A stretch of 64,000 bases of DNA from Vitis vinifera (taxonomy: Eukaryota > Streptophyta > Magnoliopsida > Vitales > Vitaceae): contig NC_081808.1 of the NCBI RefSeq assembly GCF_030704535.1, positions 21,641,501-21,705,500 on the forward strand. Reading direction: 5' to 3'. The notes under the pieces are model-generated. The model saw only the letters and a list, made by a program, of their open reading frames with translations. It had not been told where the DNA came from and ran no database searches. How positions within the stretch are numbered: position 1 is the first letter of the stretch; each line of letters opens with the position of its first letter. A program made the position numbers and the translations under genes. Positions 63,061 to 64,000 of this stretch are shown piece by piece.

Positions 63061-63520
63061 ATGGGTCAATGGGGTGTTGTGGAATGATAATTTGATAAAT
63101 ATTCAAAAAAAAGTTGGATAAAAAAGGTTTTAAAAGTTACAAAAAAACTTGCATAACAGTGCTTTGAGATAGTGTTGTGACAATTTGGTAAATATAAAAA
63201 GCAAATACAAAAAAAAAAGGTAAAAAAAGTTTCGATAAAGCTATATAATGGCTTTTATAGTGTATATATATATATAGATAAATGTAAAAGAAAAAATGTC
63301 ATTAAAAAATTATTATAATGATTTTTAAAAATTTTAACATAAATGAAAATTTTATCATAAGATAAGTAAAATTATTAATTTAATGTTTTATTTAACATTT
63401 TGCATATATTAAAATTTAAAGTGCTTTATATATAATTAAAGTGAAACAAGCCCAGCGGTTCAGCGTGTTCTTTTTTCATATGGGATAAAAATTTTAGGAC
63501 CATGATCCGACCGTCCACTT

Positions 63521-63775
63521 GGCGCCGAAATCTGCGAAAATCGCCTGAAAATCTCCAAAAATTTCACCACAGGCGCCGTGAAATCTCCTTAAAATCCAGA
63601 TGACGCCGAAATCTCCGAATATCACGTGAAAATCTCCAAGGGACCGGCCTGGCGCCGATAACGGGTGAAATTTCCGTAGAATTCAGATGGCGCCGAAATC
63701 TCCGAAAATCACGTGAAAATCTCTCGAAACTCGGACCGAATATCTTGCCCAACCGATATCCGAGAAATATCGGAC
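63521..63775 (+). repeat. GGCGCC-rich tandem repeat
   Basis: Units beginning GRCGCCGAAATCT start at 63521, 63602 and 63689, spaced 81 and 87 bases. A second GGCGCCG lies inside the first two units (63572, 63651). Shared text includes CCGAAAATC and CGTGAAAATCTC. The block ends with CCGATATCCGAGAAATATCGG. It is far more GC-rich than the DNA on either side. Confidence 0.75.
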
Positions 63776-63799
63776 GGTTTACCGCCGAAACGATTTTGA

Positions 63800-64000
63800 A
63801 TTTTAGTTTTCTCCCGCCTCGTCCAAAATTTCCTATTCAAATCCTTTATTATTTTATTTATATTTAATATTTCCTTATTAAAATCAAAATCTTATTATAT
63901 TAAATTCACCTTATTTGTAAAATTATTTAGATTATACTTTCATTTAAACCTTTTTATATTCCATTTGTACACATAAAATATTTTTTTTATAATATTATAT
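63800..64000. other. AT-rich window end
   Basis: Low-complexity A/T-rich DNA with no feature seen. Confidence 0.5.

Noticed and set aside
63564..63752. 62-codon Arg-rich frame on the minus strand
   Set aside because: Its repeated RFSRD.RRFRRHL text is only the translation of the DNA tandem repeat.

Overview
The window is nuclear plant DNA. The genes have many introns with GT..AG borders, the intergenic DNA is AT-rich, introns hold transposable elements, and the gene set is typical of flowering plants. A woody eudicot such as grapevine (Vitis) is my best guess, but that is an inference from gene style and repeat style. No sequence search was possible.

Layout. 1-16912 (+): the 3' part, 29 visible exons, of a GH38 lysosomal/vacuolar-type alpha-mannosidase. 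One of its introns carries a nearly complete Ty1/copia retrotransposon (5967-11047) with 166-bp LTRs, a 5-bp target duplication and a single nonsense codon in its polyprotein. 17.2-24.2 kb: decayed repeats, a broken 5' remnant of an ERD7-like gene, and Ty3/gypsy plus Ty1/copia debris. 24303-26210: a decayed second copy of the last mannosidase exons. 26935-30771 (+): an intact ERD7-like senescence/dehydration-associated gene. 33410-42860 (+): a 13-exon AHK1-type hybrid histidine kinase. 46091-49003 (+): 20S proteasome subunit alpha type-7 (PAD1). 49926-49999 (-): tRNA-Ile(AAU). 50144-54520 (+): a small uncharacterised three-exon gene. 59072-59882 (-): a subgroup-4 R2R3-MYB repressor. 60-64 kb: repeat-rich DNA, including a GGCGCC-rich tandem repeat at 63.5-63.8 kb.

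The most informative structure is the 15.3-27.8 kb region. The order is intact mannosidase, broken 5' ERD7-like remnant, retroelement debris, broken 3' mannosidase remnant, intact ERD7-like gene. One tandem duplication of a segment running from the mannosidase 3' end to the ERD7-like first exon would give exactly this order. The two redundant halves have since decayed and retroelements have accumulated at the junction. A second notable point is that one ~1-kb repeat family sits in opposite orientations inside an intron of the histidine kinase and an intron of the small uncharacterised gene.

The genes have unrelated jobs: glycan turnover, dehydration response, osmosensing phosphorelay, proteolysis, translation and phenylpropanoid repression. 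There is no operon-like or pathway cluster. I found no CRISPR array, rRNA or clearly new multi-gene system.
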